From: Pseudomonas xionganensis
GTDB taxonomy: Bacteria; Pseudomonadota; Gammaproteobacteria; Pseudomonadales; Pseudomonadaceae
Assembly (NCBI RefSeq): GCF_009763245.1
Contig: NZ_WKJZ01000001.1
Span: 186,001 to 250,000, forward strand
Direction of reading: 5' to 3'
DNA: 64,000 nt
The notes below the pieces were generated by a model. That model worked only from the letters and a program-made list of their open reading frames with translations, was not told the DNA's origin and ran no database searches. Both the position numbers and the translations under genes were made by a program. Shown one piece after another: positions 39,473-49,668 of this stretch (position 1 is the first letter of the stretch; each line of letters opens with the position of its first letter).

Positions 39473-39514
39473 GGCCCTTGAATCAGCCGCCTCAGCTCGG
39501 CTGATTCAAGGGCC
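39473..39514. terminator. Long perfect hairpin after argB
   Basis: Seventeen perfect pairs: GGCCCTTGAATCAGCCG (39473-39489) with its complement (39498-39514), eight-base loop. No T-run follows on either strand, so it is not a standard intrinsic terminator although it sits between convergent genes; it may protect the argB 3' end. Confidence 0.55.
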
Positions 39515-39567
39515 TTGGTCAAGAGCAACGGCCATCATCCGCTACGGCGAGATGGCTTCAGGTCCAA

Positions 39568-40161
39568 TCACTGACGCCTGTCGAGCAAGACCTTAAGCCG
39601 ATCACGGTCAGCATCGAAGGCCGCATCCGCCTCCGTACGCGCCTGGCGGTAACGCTCGATGTCGGCCTTGAGGCGTTCCTGCTCGGCCTTCTGGTTTTCA
39701 ATCTGCGCCAGCAGATGCTCGGGCACCTGGCGCCCGGCCCGCTCATGCTCGGCGGCCTGCCCCTGCAAATTGCCCTGATGCACCCGCGCCGACTGCAGAT
39801 TACCCCGCGCCACGCCAATCAGGCTGTCCAGCTCGGCCATCTTGCGCTCACGAGCACGCTCCACGTCATCGAGATTGCTGTACAGACGCAGCAATTGCCC
39901 ATCGCTCTTGGCCCGCGCCTTTTCGGCCAGAATTTCCTGCATTTCCTCGGCACTGGGCGCCGGCGGCACTACCCGCACCACGCGCCCCTGGCTGTTGAGC
40001 ACCTCATAGCCACGGGCGATATGTTCCGGCGGCACCCCCTGACGGCTAAGCACCGTGGTGCCCTTCTCGTCGGTGTAGCGGTACAACTCACTGGCCCCCG
40101 CCAGCACCGGCAGGAGCGAGCCGAACAACAGCGCACAACAGGTCAGGACGGGTTTGCGCAT
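39568..40161 (-). CDS. DUF4124 periplasmic coiled-coil protein
   Basis: 197-residue precursor. Signal peptide to about residue 23 (cleavage after LAGA), DUF4124 domain (about 24-75; SELYRYTDEKGTTVLSRQGVPPEHIARGYEVLNSQG), then long charged helices likely forming a coiled coil (RAREKA... KAEQERLKADIERYRQARTEA). Function unknown. Leftward, 29 bases after pyrE, so perhaps co-transcribed with it. Confidence 0.85.
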   Translation of the reverse strand: MRKPVLTCCALLFGSLLPVLAGASELYRYTDEKGTTVLSRQGVPPEHIARGYEVLNSQGRVVRVVPPAPSAEEMQEILAEKARAKSDGQLLRLYSNLDDVERARERKMAELDSLIGVARGNLQSARVHQGNLQGQAAEHERAGRQVPEHLLAQIENQKAEQERLKADIERYRQARTEADAAFDADRDRLKVLLDRRQ

Positions 40162-40190
40162 GGGGCCATCACCTTCTTCTTGAGCTGGGT

Positions 40191-40832
40191 TCAGATGCCG
40201 TACTCGGCACGGTAGGCTTCAACCGCCGGCAAGTACTGCTTGAGTTCAGCATCTTCGGCCAGATATTCCAGCACCTGCTGCAGGGACACAATACTGACCA
40301 CCGGCATGCCGTAATCGCGCTCCACTTCCTGGATCGCCGACAGCTCGCCCTGGCCCCGCTCCTGGCGATTCAGGGCAATCAGCACACCGGCCGCCTGGGC
40401 GCCCTGGGCCTGGATGATCTGCATCACTTCGCGGATCGCGGTGCCGGCGGTGATCACGTCATCGATGATCAGCACGCGGCCGGCCAGGGGTGCACCGACC
40501 AGGGTACCGCCCTCGCCATGGTCCTTGGCTTCCTTGCGGTTGAAACACCAGGGCAGGTCACGCTGATGGTGCTCGGCCAGGGCCACCGCGGTGGTCGCAG
40601 CCAGGGGGATGCCCTTGTAGGCCGGGCCGAACAGCACGTCGAAATCAATACCGCTATCGACGATGGCGGCAGCATAGAAACGCCCCAACTGTGCCAGGGC
40701 TTGACCGCTGTCGAACAACCCGGCATTGAAGAAGTAAGGGCTGATCCGCCCGGATTTGAGGGTGAACTGACCGAAGCGCAGAACCCCGCGCTCGATGGCA
40801 AAACGAATAAACTCGCGCTGGTACGCCTGCAT
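40191..40832 (-). CDS. pyrE: Orotate phosphoribosyltransferase
   Basis: 213 residues. [25 protein letters not shown] start, [18 protein letters not shown], catalytic flexible loop [13 protein letters not shown], and PRPP motif [19 protein letters not shown] (about 118-136). Makes OMP from orotate in pyrimidine synthesis. Divergent from crc across 81 bases, an arrangement typical of Pseudomonas. Confidence 0.97.
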   Translation of the reverse strand: MQAYQREFIRFAIERGVLRFGQFTLKSGRISPYFFNAGLFDSGQALAQLGRFYAAAIVDSGIDFDVLFGPAYKGIPLAATTAVALAEHHQRDLPWCFNRKEAKDHGEGGTLVGAPLAGRVLIIDDVITAGTAIREVMQIIQAQGAQAAGVLIALNRQERGQGELSAIQEVERDYGMPVVSIVSLQQVLEYLAEDAELKQYLPAVEAYRAEYGI

Positions 40833-40913
40833 GAAAAGCCCCGGGCAACAAGGAATTTAGCTAATAAAGATGAGCTCGGTTATCATACACGCACGTGATT
40901 TTGGGGGCCATTT

Positions 40914-41693
40914 ATGCGGATCATCAGTGTGAACGTGAATGGTATTCATGCGGCAGTCGAGCGTGGTTTGCTCAGTTGGCTGCAAGCACAGAATGCCGAC
41001 GTGATCTGCCTGCAGGACACCCGCGCCTCCGCCTTTGAACTGGACGACCAGGCCTTCCAGCTGGATGGCTATTTCCTCTATGCCTGCGATGCTGAAGTGC
41101 CAAGCCAGGGTGGCGTGGCGCTCTATTCGCGGTTGCAACCCAAGGCGGTAATCAGCGGCCTCGGCTTTGAAATGGCCGACCGCTATGGGCGCTACCTGCA
41201 GGCCGATTTCGACAAAGTGAGCATTGCCAGTCTACTGCTGCCATCCGGCCTGCACGGTGACGAAAACCTGAACCAGAAGTTCAAGTTTATGGACGACTTC
41301 ACTCATTATCTGGACAAGCAACGCCGCAAGCGCCGTGAATACATCTATTGCGGCTCGCTCTATGTGGCGCACCAGAAACTGGATGTGAAGAACTGGCGCG
41401 ACTGCCAGCAGCAGCCGGGTTTCCTCGCCCCAGAACGGGCCTGGATGGACGAAGTGATCAACCAGATGGGCTATGTTGATGCCCTGCGTGAGATCAACCG
41501 CGAAGGCGATCAGTTCAGCTGGTGGCCGGACAATGAACAGGCGCAGCTGCTCAACCTGGGCTATCGCTTCGACTACCAGCTGCTCACTCCGGGCATGCGC
41601 CGGACCGTACGCAGCGCACGCCTGCCGCGCCAACCGCGCTTCTCCCAGCATGCGCCGCTGATGGTCGACTACGACTGGACACTTAGCGTCTAG
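40914..41693 (+). CDS. crc: Crc, catabolite repression control protein
   Basis: 259 residues, typical Crc. It has the exonuclease III/AP-endonuclease fold (MRIISVNVNGIHAAVERGLLSWLQ, QFSWWPDN, LNLGYRFDYQLL) but its catalytic positions are altered: QDTR for QETK, CGSLYV in place of GDMN-type, QHAP in place of DHAP. Crc has no nuclease activity; with Hfq it stabilises repression complexes on A-rich leaders of catabolic mRNAs, relieved by CrcZ-type RNAs (none seen in this window). The catabolic genes at 21-32 kb are the kind of targets it controls. Confidence 0.97.
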   Translation: MRIISVNVNGIHAAVERGLLSWLQAQNADVICLQDTRASAFELDDQAFQLDGYFLYACDAEVPSQGGVALYSRLQPKAVISGLGFEMADRYGRYLQADFDKVSIASLLLPSGLHGDENLNQKFKFMDDFTHYLDKQRRKRREYIYCGSLYVAHQKLDVKNWRDCQQQPGFLAPERAWMDEVINQMGYVDALREINREGDQFSWWPDNEQAQLLNLGYRFDYQLLTPGMRRTVRSARLPRQPRFSQHAPLMVDYDWTLSV

Positions 41694-41711
41694 CTGCTGG
41701 CCAGGGCACAG

Positions 41712-41741
41712 AAAAAAGCCGACCCAGTGGTCGGCTTTTTT
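41712..41741. terminator. Bidirectional terminator between crc and the DUF4870 gene
   Basis: Thirteen-bp stem AAAAAAGCCGACC (41712-41724) with GGTCGGCTTTTTT (41729-41741), loop CAGT; serves both convergent genes. Confidence 0.93.
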
Positions 41742-41757
41742 GCCTTTCGCTACAGCC

Positions 41758-42129
41758 CTACTTCACCAGACGCCAGGCGAAGGGATAGCGATAAGCCTGC
41801 CCCTCATTGGCCTTGATCCCGGCAATAATGGTCAGCACCAGCGCGGCAATACCCACCAGCACCATCAACGGAATACCAATCAGCACCACCGACAGCAGCA
41901 GACAGATCAGCATCGCAATGGTCACACTGATCTGAAAGTTCAGCGCTTCCTTACCCTGGGCGTCGACAAAGGGATCGAGATCCTTCTTGATCTGCCAGAC
42001 GATCAGCGGCCCGAGCAGATTGCCGAACGGGAACACCAGGCCGAGAAAGGCCGCGAAATGGCAGAACATCGCCCATTGCCGAGCTTCCTGGCCGGGGGTC
42101 TGCTGGGGCGTCTGGGTCTCATCGCTCAT
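41758..42129 (-). CDS. DUF4870 membrane protein
   Basis: 123 residues. Hydrophilic start, then FCHFAAFLGLVFPFGNLLGPLIVWQIKK with the family charge pattern, and two more helices (about 70-110) in VTIAMLICLLLSVVLIGIPLMVLV. TMEM/DUF4870 (Tic20-like) proteins are small inner-membrane proteins of unknown role. 33 bases downstream of rph on the same strand. Confidence 0.85.
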   Translation of the reverse strand: MSDETQTPQQTPGQEARQWAMFCHFAAFLGLVFPFGNLLGPLIVWQIKKDLDPFVDAQGKEALNFQISVTIAMLICLLLSVVLIGIPLMVLVGIAALVLTIIAGIKANEGQAYRYPFAWRLVK

Positions 42130-42162
42130 GCTGCATCTCCTTGGTTTATGGTTCAGGCTAGA

Positions 42163-42885
42163 TCAATCGTCCAAAGCCGCCTGCTGCAGTGCGAACAATT
42201 CACTCATGCCTTGTTGCGCCAGGGCCAGCATGGCATTCAGCTCGGCCGGCTGGAACGGCGCGCCTTCGGCAGTGCCCTGCACTTCGATAAAGCCGCCGGC
42301 ACTGGTCATCACCACATTGAGGTCGGTTTCCGCTGCCGAGTCTTCCAGATAATCCAGATCCAGCACCGGCTCGCCCTGATACATGCCCACCGATACCGCG
42401 GCAATCATCTGCTTGAGCGGATCGCCATTTTTCAGGCCGCCACGCTTCTTGATCGCCTTCAGGGCATCAACCAGGGCCACCATGGCGCCGGTGATAGAGG
42501 CGGTGCGGGTGCCACCGTCGGCCTGAATCACATCGCAATCGACATACAGGGTGAACTCACCCAGCTTGGACATATCCAGCGCCGCGCGTAGGGAACGACC
42601 GATCAGACGCTGGATTTCCAGGGTACGCCCACCCTGCTTGCCGCGACTGGCCTCGCGCTGGTTACGCTCGCCGGTGGAGCGCGGCAGCATGCCGTACTCG
42701 GCGGTCAGCCAACCCTGGCCCTGGCCCTTGAGAAAGCGCGGCACACCGGATTCGACGCTGACGGTGCAGATCACCTTGGTGTCGCCAAACTCCACCAGCA
42801 CCGAACCCTCGGCATGCTTGGTGTAGTTGCGGGTGATGCGAATCGAGCGCAACTGATCGGCGGCGCGGCCACTGGGACGTTTCAT
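42163..42885 (-). CDS. rph: RNase PH
   Basis: 240 residues from the ATG at 42885; a TTG codon directly before it is not needed. Phosphorolytic 3'-5' exoribonuclease that trims tRNA 3' ends. Blocks: [72 protein letters not shown] and [20 protein letters not shown]. Unlike E. coli K-12, the frame is intact. Divergent from yicC, a common pairing. Confidence 0.97.
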   Translation of the reverse strand: MKRPSGRAADQLRSIRITRNYTKHAEGSVLVEFGDTKVICTVSVESGVPRFLKGQGQGWLTAEYGMLPRSTGERNQREASRGKQGGRTLEIQRLIGRSLRAALDMSKLGEFTLYVDCDVIQADGGTRTASITGAMVALVDALKAIKKRGGLKNGDPLKQMIAAVSVGMYQGEPVLDLDYLEDSAAETDLNVVMTSAGGFIEVQGTAEGAPFQPAELNAMLALAQQGMSELFALQQAALDD

Positions 42886-43072
42886 CAAGAACTACCTGCT
42901 GGAGTGGAGAAATCTGTCGGCATTATAGGGCCCTGAGCCCGACACGCCATGCCGAATTGGGCCAGGCAGCGCACTGCGCTACAATCTCGCCCTTTAGCCA
43001 TACCGTCATGCCGACCCGACGCCACAGCCATCGGGTCGGTCATTCGAGTCGGATATAACGCGAGGTTTACCC

Positions 43073-43934
43073 ATGATCCACAGCATGACGGCCTTCGCCC
43101 GTGCCGAACAGGCCGGCGCAGGCGGCACCCTGAGCTGGGAGCTGCGTTCGGTCAACCACCGCTATCTGGAGCCCCATCTGCGCCTGCCGGACGCCTTCCG
43201 TGACCTCGAAGGCGCGGTACGCGAGGCCCTGCGCAGCGGCCTGTCCCGCGGCAAGGTGGAATGCACCCTGCGCTATAACGAAGACAGCAGCGGCAAGGCC
43301 CTGCAGGTCGATCTGCAGCGCGCCAGCCAGCTTGTCCTGGCGGCAGAAAGCGTGGCCGCCCTGATCAAGCAGCCGGCACCACTCAACCCCCTGGAAGTGC
43401 TGGGCTGGCCCGGCGTGCTGGTGGCCGATGCCGCCGATCCGCAGGCGCTCAATCAGGCCGCTCTGGGCCTGTTCGGCCAGGCTCTGGACGAGCTCAAGCA
43501 AGGCCGTCTGCGCGAAGGCGCGGAGCTGGCCAAGCTGCTCAATGAGCGCCTGGACAGCATCGCCGAGGAAGTGGCAGCCCTGCGTGAACTGGTGCCACAG
43601 ATGCTCGCCACGCAACGGCAGAAGATCATCAGCCGCTGCGCCGAGATGCAGGCCGAACTGGATCCCCAGCGGCTGGAGCAGGAGCTTGTTCTTCTTGCCC
43701 AGAAAAGCGATGTGGCCGAAGAGCTGGATCGCCTCGTCACCCATGTGGCCGAGGTGCGCCGGGTCCTCAAGAGTGGCGGCGCCGCCGGCCGGCGCCTGGA
43801 CTTCCTGATGCAGGAACTCAACCGCGAAGCCAACACCCTGGGTTCCAAGGCTTTTGACCCGCGCAGCACCCAGGCCGCGGTCAATCTGAAAGTGTTGATC
43901 GAGCAGATGCGCGAACAGGTACAAAATATCGAAT

Positions 43935-43936
<2 letters not shown>
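43073..43936 (+). CDS. yicC: YicC-family endoribonuclease
   Basis: 287 residues, usual length. N-terminal YicC_N (MIHSMTAFARAE, LSWELRSVNHRYLEPHLRLPDAFRDLE) and C-terminal DUF1732 (LEQELVLLAQKSDVAEELDRLVTHV and FLMQELNREANTLGSKAFD). YicC/YloC proteins were shown to be RNases that can target small RNAs. The TGA stop (43934-43936) is formed by the first bases of the intergenic element that follows. Divergent from rph and upstream of gmk. Confidence 0.93.
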
Positions 43937-44705
<769 letters not shown>

Positions 44706-44844
44706 GCAACAGCAGGCCAGGCCCGGAATTTTTCGTGCCGCCCGTAGCTTAACGCTTGCGGCGGCCCCACGGGCTTAACTAGACTATCCAGTCCGCTCGC
44801 CCATTTGGGCACAGCTCTATTTTGCATATGCTACGAGGAACACC

Positions 44845-45108
44845 ATGGCTCGCGTGACCGTTGAAGATTGCCTGGACAACGTCGATAACCGCTTTGAGCT
44901 GGTTATGCTCGCCACCAAGCGCGCGCGCCAGCTGGCTACCGGCGGCAAGGAGCCGAAAGTGGCCTGGGAAAACGACAAGCCCACCGTAGTGGCCCTGCGT
45001 GAAATCGCCGGCGGCCTGGTGGACTATGACGTGATCGCCCAGGACGAGATCGTTGAAGAAGAGCCGCTGTTCGCCGCCTTCGAGGAAGAGGCCAACGAGC
45101 CTCTGTAA
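44845..45108 (+). CDS. rpoZ: RNA polymerase omega subunit
   Basis: 87 residues. [34 protein letters not shown] is the invariant omega start; the tail is acidic ([17 protein letters not shown]). Omega helps assemble beta-prime and forms part of ppGpp site 1. The MAR N-terminus needed for ppGpp binding is present. Precedes spoT by 60 bases. Confidence 0.97.
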   Translation: MARVTVEDCLDNVDNRFELVMLATKRARQLATGGKEPKVAWENDKPTVVALREIAGGLVDYDVIAQDEIVEEEPLFAAFEEEANEPL

Positions 45109-45168
45109 GCCGATGCCGGGTCGAAGTCATACGGCGCAGGCACCTCTAAGTCGGCAGGGAGAAACACC

Positions 45169-47277
45169 ATGCCGAGCATAGACGCCCTCGCCGACAGACT
45201 TTCGACCTACCTCGACGACGACCAGGTCAACCTGGTGCGTCGCGCCTATTTCTACGCCGAGCAGGCCCACGACGGCCAGCGCCGCCGCAGCGGCGAGCCC
45301 TACGTGACCCATCCGCTGGCCGTGGCCAGCATCCTCGCAGATATGCATATGGACCATCAGAGCCTGATGGCCGCCATGCTGCATGACGTGATCGAAGACA
45401 CCGGTATCGCCAAGGAAGCCCTGGACGCCCAGTTCGGCGAATCCGTGGCGGAGCTGGTGGACGGGGTCAGCAAGCTGACCCAGATGAACTTCGAGACCAA
45501 GGCCGAGGCCCAGGCCGAGAACTTCCAGAAGATGGCCATGGCCATGGCCCGGGATATCCGGGTAATTCTGGTCAAGCTGGCCGACCGCCTGCACAACATG
45601 CGCACCCTGGAAGTGCTGTCCGGCGAGAAGCGCCGACGCATCGCCAAGGAAACCCTGGAAATCTACGCCCCCATCGCCAACCGGCTGGGCATGCACAGCA
45701 TGCGCGTGGAGTTCGAGGACCTGGGCTTCAAGGCCATGCACCCGATGCGCTCCGAGCGCATCCGCGCCGCGGTCAAGCGCGCCCGCGGCAACCGCAAGGA
45801 AATCGTCAACAAGATCGAAGAGTCGATCACCCATTGCCTGGCCCGCGAAGGCATGGAAGGCGAAGTGATGGGCCGCGAGAAGCACCTCTACGGCATCTAT
45901 CAGAAGATGCGCGGCAAGCGCCGGGCGTTCAACGAGATCATGGACGTCTACGCCTTCCGCATCGTGGTCGACAAGGTCGACACCTGCTACCGCGTGCTCG
46001 GCGCGGTGCACAACCTGTACAAACCGCTGCCGGGTCGCTTCAAGGATTACATCGCGATCCCCAAGGCCAACGGCTACCAGTCGCTGCACACCACCCTGTT
46101 CGGCATGCACGGCGTGCCCATCGAGATCCAGATCCGCACCCGCGAGATGGAAGAGCTGGCCAACAACGGCATCGCCGCCCACTGGCTGTACAAGTCCAAT
46201 GAGGAAGACCAGCCCAAGGGCAGCCACGCCCGAGCGCGGCAATGGGTCAAGGGCGTGCTGGAGATGCAGCAGCGCGCCGGCAACTCGCTGGAATTTATCG
46301 AGAGCGTGAAGATCGACCTGTTCCCCGACGAGGTCTACGTCTTCACCCCGAAAGGCAAGATCATGGAGCTGCCCAAAGGCTCCACGGCGGTGGATTTCGC
46401 CTACGCGGTGCATACCGACGTCGGCAACACCTGCATCGCCTGCCGCATCAACCGCCGCCTGGCGCCGCTGTCCGAACCGCTGCAGAGCGGCTCCACCGTG
46501 GAAATCGTCAGCGCCCCCGGCGCCCGCCCCAACCCGGCCTGGCTCAACTTCGTGGTCACCGGCAAGGCGCGCACCCATATCCGTCACGCCCTCAAGCAGC
46601 AGCGTCGCTCGGAATCCATCAGCCTCGGCGAGCGCCTGCTGAACAAGGTGCTGACCGGGCTGGACAGCCACCTGGACAAGATCAGCGCCGAACGCATCCA
46701 GGCCACCCTGGGCGAATATCGCCTGGAGGTGATCGAGGATCTGCTGGAGGATATCGGCCTGGGTAACCGCATGGCTTATGTGGTGGCCCGCCGCCTGCTC
46801 GCCGACAGCGGCGACGAACGCCCGAGCAGCGAAGGTCCGCTGGCCATCCGCGGCACCGAGGGTCTGGTGCTGAGCTACGCCAAGTGCTGCACGCCCATTC
46901 CCGGCGACCCCATCGTCGGCCACCTGTCGGCCGGCAAGGGCATGGTGGTGCACCTGGAAAACTGCAAGAACATCGGCGAAATCCGGCACAACCCGGAGAA
47001 ATGCATCCAGCTGTCTTGGGCCAAGGACGTTACCGGCGAGTTCAATGTCGAGCTGCGCGTCGAACTGGAACACCAGCGCGGCCTGATCGCCCTGCTGGCC
47101 AGCAGCGTCAATGCCGCCGACGGCAATATCGAGAAGATCGGCATGGACGAACGGGACGGTCGCATCAGCGTGGTGCAGCTGATCGTCAGCGTGCATGATC
47201 GCGTCCATCTGGCCCGGGTGATCCGCAAACTGCGCGCCCTCAAGGGCGTCATTCATATCAACCGCGTACGGGCCTGA
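45169..47277 (+). CDS. spoT: SpoT, bifunctional (p)ppGpp synthetase/hydrolase
   Basis: 702 residues. HD hydrolase domain (about 20-175; [29 protein letters not shown]), synthetase domain (about 200-320; [45 protein letters not shown]), TGS (about 385-445; [27 protein letters not shown]), helical region, and ACT (about 625-702). Residues of the hydrolase site are intact, as expected for SpoT rather than RelA. Sets ppGpp levels under starvation. Confidence 0.97.
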   Translation: MPSIDALADRLSTYLDDDQVNLVRRAYFYAEQAHDGQRRRSGEPYVTHPLAVASILADMHMDHQSLMAAMLHDVIEDTGIAKEALDAQFGESVAELVDGVSKLTQMNFETKAEAQAENFQKMAMAMARDIRVILVKLADRLHNMRTLEVLSGEKRRRIAKETLEIYAPIANRLGMHSMRVEFEDLGFKAMHPMRSERIRAAVKRARGNRKEIVNKIEESITHCLAREGMEGEVMGREKHLYGIYQKMRGKRRAFNEIMDVYAFRIVVDKVDTCYRVLGAVHNLYKPLPGRFKDYIAIPKANGYQSLHTTLFGMHGVPIEIQIRTREMEELANNGIAAHWLYKSNEEDQPKGSHARARQWVKGVLEMQQRAGNSLEFIESVKIDLFPDEVYVFTPKGKIMELPKGSTAVDFAYAVHTDVGNTCIACRINRRLAPLSEPLQSGSTVEIVSAPGARPNPAWLNFVVTGKARTHIRHALKQQRRSESISLGERLLNKVLTGLDSHLDKISAERIQATLGEYRLEVIEDLLEDIGLGNRMAYVVARRLLADSGDERPSSEGPLAIRGTEGLVLSYAKCCTPIPGDPIVGHLSAGKGMVVHLENCKNIGEIRHNPEKCIQLSWAKDVTGEFNVELRVELEHQRGLIALLASSVNAADGNIEKIGMDERDGRISVVQLIVSVHDRVHLARVIRKLRALKGVIHINRVRA

Positions 47278-47351
47278 CAGCAGAGCCGATACGCCGACGA
47301 CATAGCCATGCTGGGCACAAGCCCACACCCCACCCTCACCAGGAGAACATA

Positions 47352-47732
47352 ATGAGCAAGACTGTTATCACCAGCGACAAGGCCCCCGCCGCCATCGGCA
47401 CCTACTCCCAGGCGATCAAGGCCGGCAATACCGTCTATATGTCCGGGCAGATCCCCCTCGACCCCAAGACCATGGAACTGGTGGAAGGCTTCGAAGCCCA
47501 GACCGTGCAGGTGTTCGAGAACCTCAAGGCCGTTATGGAAGCCGCTGGCGGCTCGTTCAAGGACGTGGTCAAGCTGAACATCTTCCTCACCGACCTGTCC
47601 CACTTCGCCACCGTCAACGAGATCATGGGCCGCTATTTCCAGCAGCCCTATCCGGCCCGCGCCGCCATCGGCGTAGCCGCGCTACCGAAGGGCGCCCAAG
47701 TGGAAATGGACGCGATTCTGGTCATCGAGTAA
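47352..47732 (+). CDS. ridA: RidA, enamine/imine deaminase
   Basis: 126 residues, the archetypal Rid[21 protein letters not shown] start, [14 protein letters not shown], catalytic-site Arg in [23 protein letters not shown] and the terminal Glu region. Hydrolyses 2-aminoacrylate from serine/threonine dehydratases, protecting PLP enzymes. AGGAGAAC is well placed before the ATG. Follows spoT by 74 bases, as in many gammaproteobacteria. A second, different Rid gene sits in the dad locus. Confidence 0.95.
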   Translation: MSKTVITSDKAPAAIGTYSQAIKAGNTVYMSGQIPLDPKTMELVEGFEAQTVQVFENLKAVMEAAGGSFKDVVKLNIFLTDLSHFATVNEIMGRYFQQPYPARAAIGVAALPKGAQVEMDAILVIE

Positions 47733-47733
47733 G

Positions 47734-47750
47734 CCCCTCTGACGGGGTTT
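47734..47750 (+). terminator. Weak hairpin after ridA
   Basis: CCCC (47734-47737) / GGGG (47744-47747) with loop TCTGAC and only three T. Possible minimal terminator; weak. Confidence 0.35.
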
Positions 47751-47761
47751 CAGGCCCCGCC

Positions 47762-48640
47762 TTATTCAAGCTGCAGGCCTTCTAGAAGGCCTGCATCGCC
47801 CAGAATGGCCCGATACCCCTCTCGATAGCTGGGATACTGCGGCGCCCAGCCCAGCCCCCGGGCGCGGCCATTGCTGCAACGCTTGCTGCCGGCGCGGCGC
47901 ACCTGGGCCGTATCGCTCCAGTGCGTGACATTCAGCTGCTCACGAAGCCAGGCCACCACCTGATCCAGCGGCGCAGGCTCATCGTCGACGCCGATATAGC
48001 AGTTTTCCAACACTACACCGCGCTGGTCGGCCTGCAGCAGGTAGGCCAGCAGGCCGGCGGCATCGTCCACATGGATACGGTTGCCATACAGCGGCGGCTC
48101 GCTGGCCACCCGATAGCCCTGGCGCACCTGACCCAGCAACCACTCGCGCCCTGGCCCGTAGAGGCCGCTCAGGCGCACGCAGGTAGCGGGCAGGCCGCTG
48201 CCCAATGCCAGCTGCTCGGCCTCACGCATTACCCGCCCGGAATAGCCCGCGGCCTCGGCCGGCGAGCCCTCATCGACCCACTCCCCGCCCTGCTGGCCAT
48301 ACACCCCGGTGCTGGAGACAAACAGCAGGCGCCTGGGCGTTTGACCATGCTCGGCCAGCCAGCCCAGCACCCGATGCAATCCCTCGACATAGGCGCTGCG
48401 ATAGCCGGCCTCGTCATGCGAATTGGCGGCGGCGCAATACACCAGATAGTCCAGTTTCCCGGTCGGCCAGGCGGATGGACACTCATCCATTTGCAGATCA
48501 CCGGCCACAGGCACGATCGCGCCAGGCAGCTGCGTCACCGAACGGCGCAGTCCGTATACCGACCAGCCCTCAGCCGCCAGGCGTACACCCAGACGCGTGC
48601 CCACATCGCCACAACCGGCGATCAATAGCGAAGCGTTCAT
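47762..48640 (-). CDS. NAD(P)-dependent epimerase/SDR family protein (YeeZ-like)
   Basis: 292 residues from ATG 48640 (MNASLLIAGCGDVGTRLGVRLAAEGWSVYGLRRS), preceded by GAGGGG; the frame extends upstream but without family residues. Rossmann motif GCGDVG (about 9-14), SSTGVYGQQGGEWVDE and a YSGR segment at the place of the YxxxK active site, so catalysis may be atypical. Extended-SDR proteins of the YeeZ type have no settled substrate. Convergent with ridA and divergent from oxyR. Confidence 0.85.
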   Translation of the reverse strand: MNASLLIAGCGDVGTRLGVRLAAEGWSVYGLRRSVTQLPGAIVPVAGDLQMDECPSAWPTGKLDYLVYCAAANSHDEAGYRSAYVEGLHRVLGWLAEHGQTPRRLLFVSSTGVYGQQGGEWVDEGSPAEAAGYSGRVMREAEQLALGSGLPATCVRLSGLYGPGREWLLGQVRQGYRVASEPPLYGNRIHVDDAAGLLAYLLQADQRGVVLENCYIGVDDEPAPLDQVVAWLREQLNVTHWSDTAQVRRAGSKRCSNGRARGLGWAPQYPSYREGYRAILGDAGLLEGLQLE

Positions 48641-48733
48641 CCATCCCCTCCCCAGACCAAAGCCTGAGTGTAGCGCGGTTGGTCTATTGCAATACAAAGG
48701 CTATGCTTAGCGGCAAATCAATGGATAAACACT

Positions 48734-49660
48734 ATGACCCTCACCGAACTGCGCTATATCGTCACCCTGGCCCAGGAACAGCATTTCGGCCGCGCCGCCG
48801 AGCGCTGCCATGTGAGCCAGCCGACCCTGTCGGTGGGGGTGAAGAAACTGGAAGACGAGCTCGGCGTGCTGATCTTCGAGCGCAGCAAGAGCGCGGTGCG
48901 CCTGACCCCGGTCGGCGAGGGCATCGTCACCCAGGCGCAGAAGGTGCTGGAACAGGCCCAGAGCATTCGCGAACTGGCCCAGGCCGGCAAGAACCAGATG
49001 ACCGCGCCACTGAAGATCGGCGCCATCTACACGGTCGGCCCCTATCTGTTTCCCCATCTGATTCCGCAACTGCACCGGGTCGCCCCGGACATGCCGCTGT
49101 ATATCGAGGAAAACTTCACCCATGTGCTGCGCGACAAGCTGCGCAACGGCGAACTGGACGCCATCATCATCGCCCTGCCCTTCCATGAAGCCGATGTGCT
49201 GACCAAGCCGCTGTACGATGAGTCCTTCTACGCCCTGCTGCCGGCCGGCCACCCCTGGGCGCAGCTGGACAGCATCGACCCCAAGCTGCTCAACGACAAG
49301 AGCCTGCTGCTGCTGGGCGAGGGCCACTGCTTCCGCGATCAGGTGCTGGAGGCCTGCCCTAGCCTGCGCAAGGGCGGCGAAGACAACGCCAAGCACACCA
49401 CGGTGGAATCCAGCTCCCTGGAAACCATCCGCCATATGGTCGCCTCGGGCCTGGGTGTGTCGATCCTGCCGTTCTCCGCCGTGGACAGCCATCACTACGC
49501 CCCCGGGGTGATCGAGATCCGCCCGCTGAGCGCCCCCGCGCCATTTCGCACCGTGGCCATTGCCTGGCGCGCCAGCTTCCCACGGCCCAAGGCCATCGAG
49601 GTGCTGACTGACTCCATCCGCCTGTGTTCGGTGGCCAAGCCACAGACCCAGAACGCCTGA
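48734..49660 (+). CDS. oxyR: OxyR, peroxide-sensing LysR regulator
   Basis: 308 residues. N-terminal HTH (MTLTELRYIVTLAQEQHFGRAAERCHVSQPTLSVGVKKLE) and redox core with Cys199 in GEGHCFRDQ and Cys208 in LEACPS, the pair that forms the sensing disulfide with H2O2. Activates katalase, ahp and related genes. recG begins eight bases after the stop, as in Pseudomonas, suggesting one oxyR-recG transcript. Confidence 0.97.
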   Translation: MTLTELRYIVTLAQEQHFGRAAERCHVSQPTLSVGVKKLEDELGVLIFERSKSAVRLTPVGEGIVTQAQKVLEQAQSIRELAQAGKNQMTAPLKIGAIYTVGPYLFPHLIPQLHRVAPDMPLYIEENFTHVLRDKLRNGELDAIIIALPFHEADVLTKPLYDESFYALLPAGHPWAQLDSIDPKLLNDKSLLLLGEGHCFRDQVLEACPSLRKGGEDNAKHTTVESSSLETIRHMVASGLGVSILPFSAVDSHHYAPGVIEIRPLSAPAPFRTVAIAWRASFPRPKAIEVLTDSIRLCSVAKPQTQNA

Positions 49661-49668
49661 GGCCCGAC

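Noticed and set aside
45127..47328. Very long open frame (733 codons) antisense to spoT
   Set aside because: It is the high-GC mirror of spoT codon usage; no family resemblance, low-complexity His/Val/Asp-rich product, and spoT is complete and conserved on the other strand.
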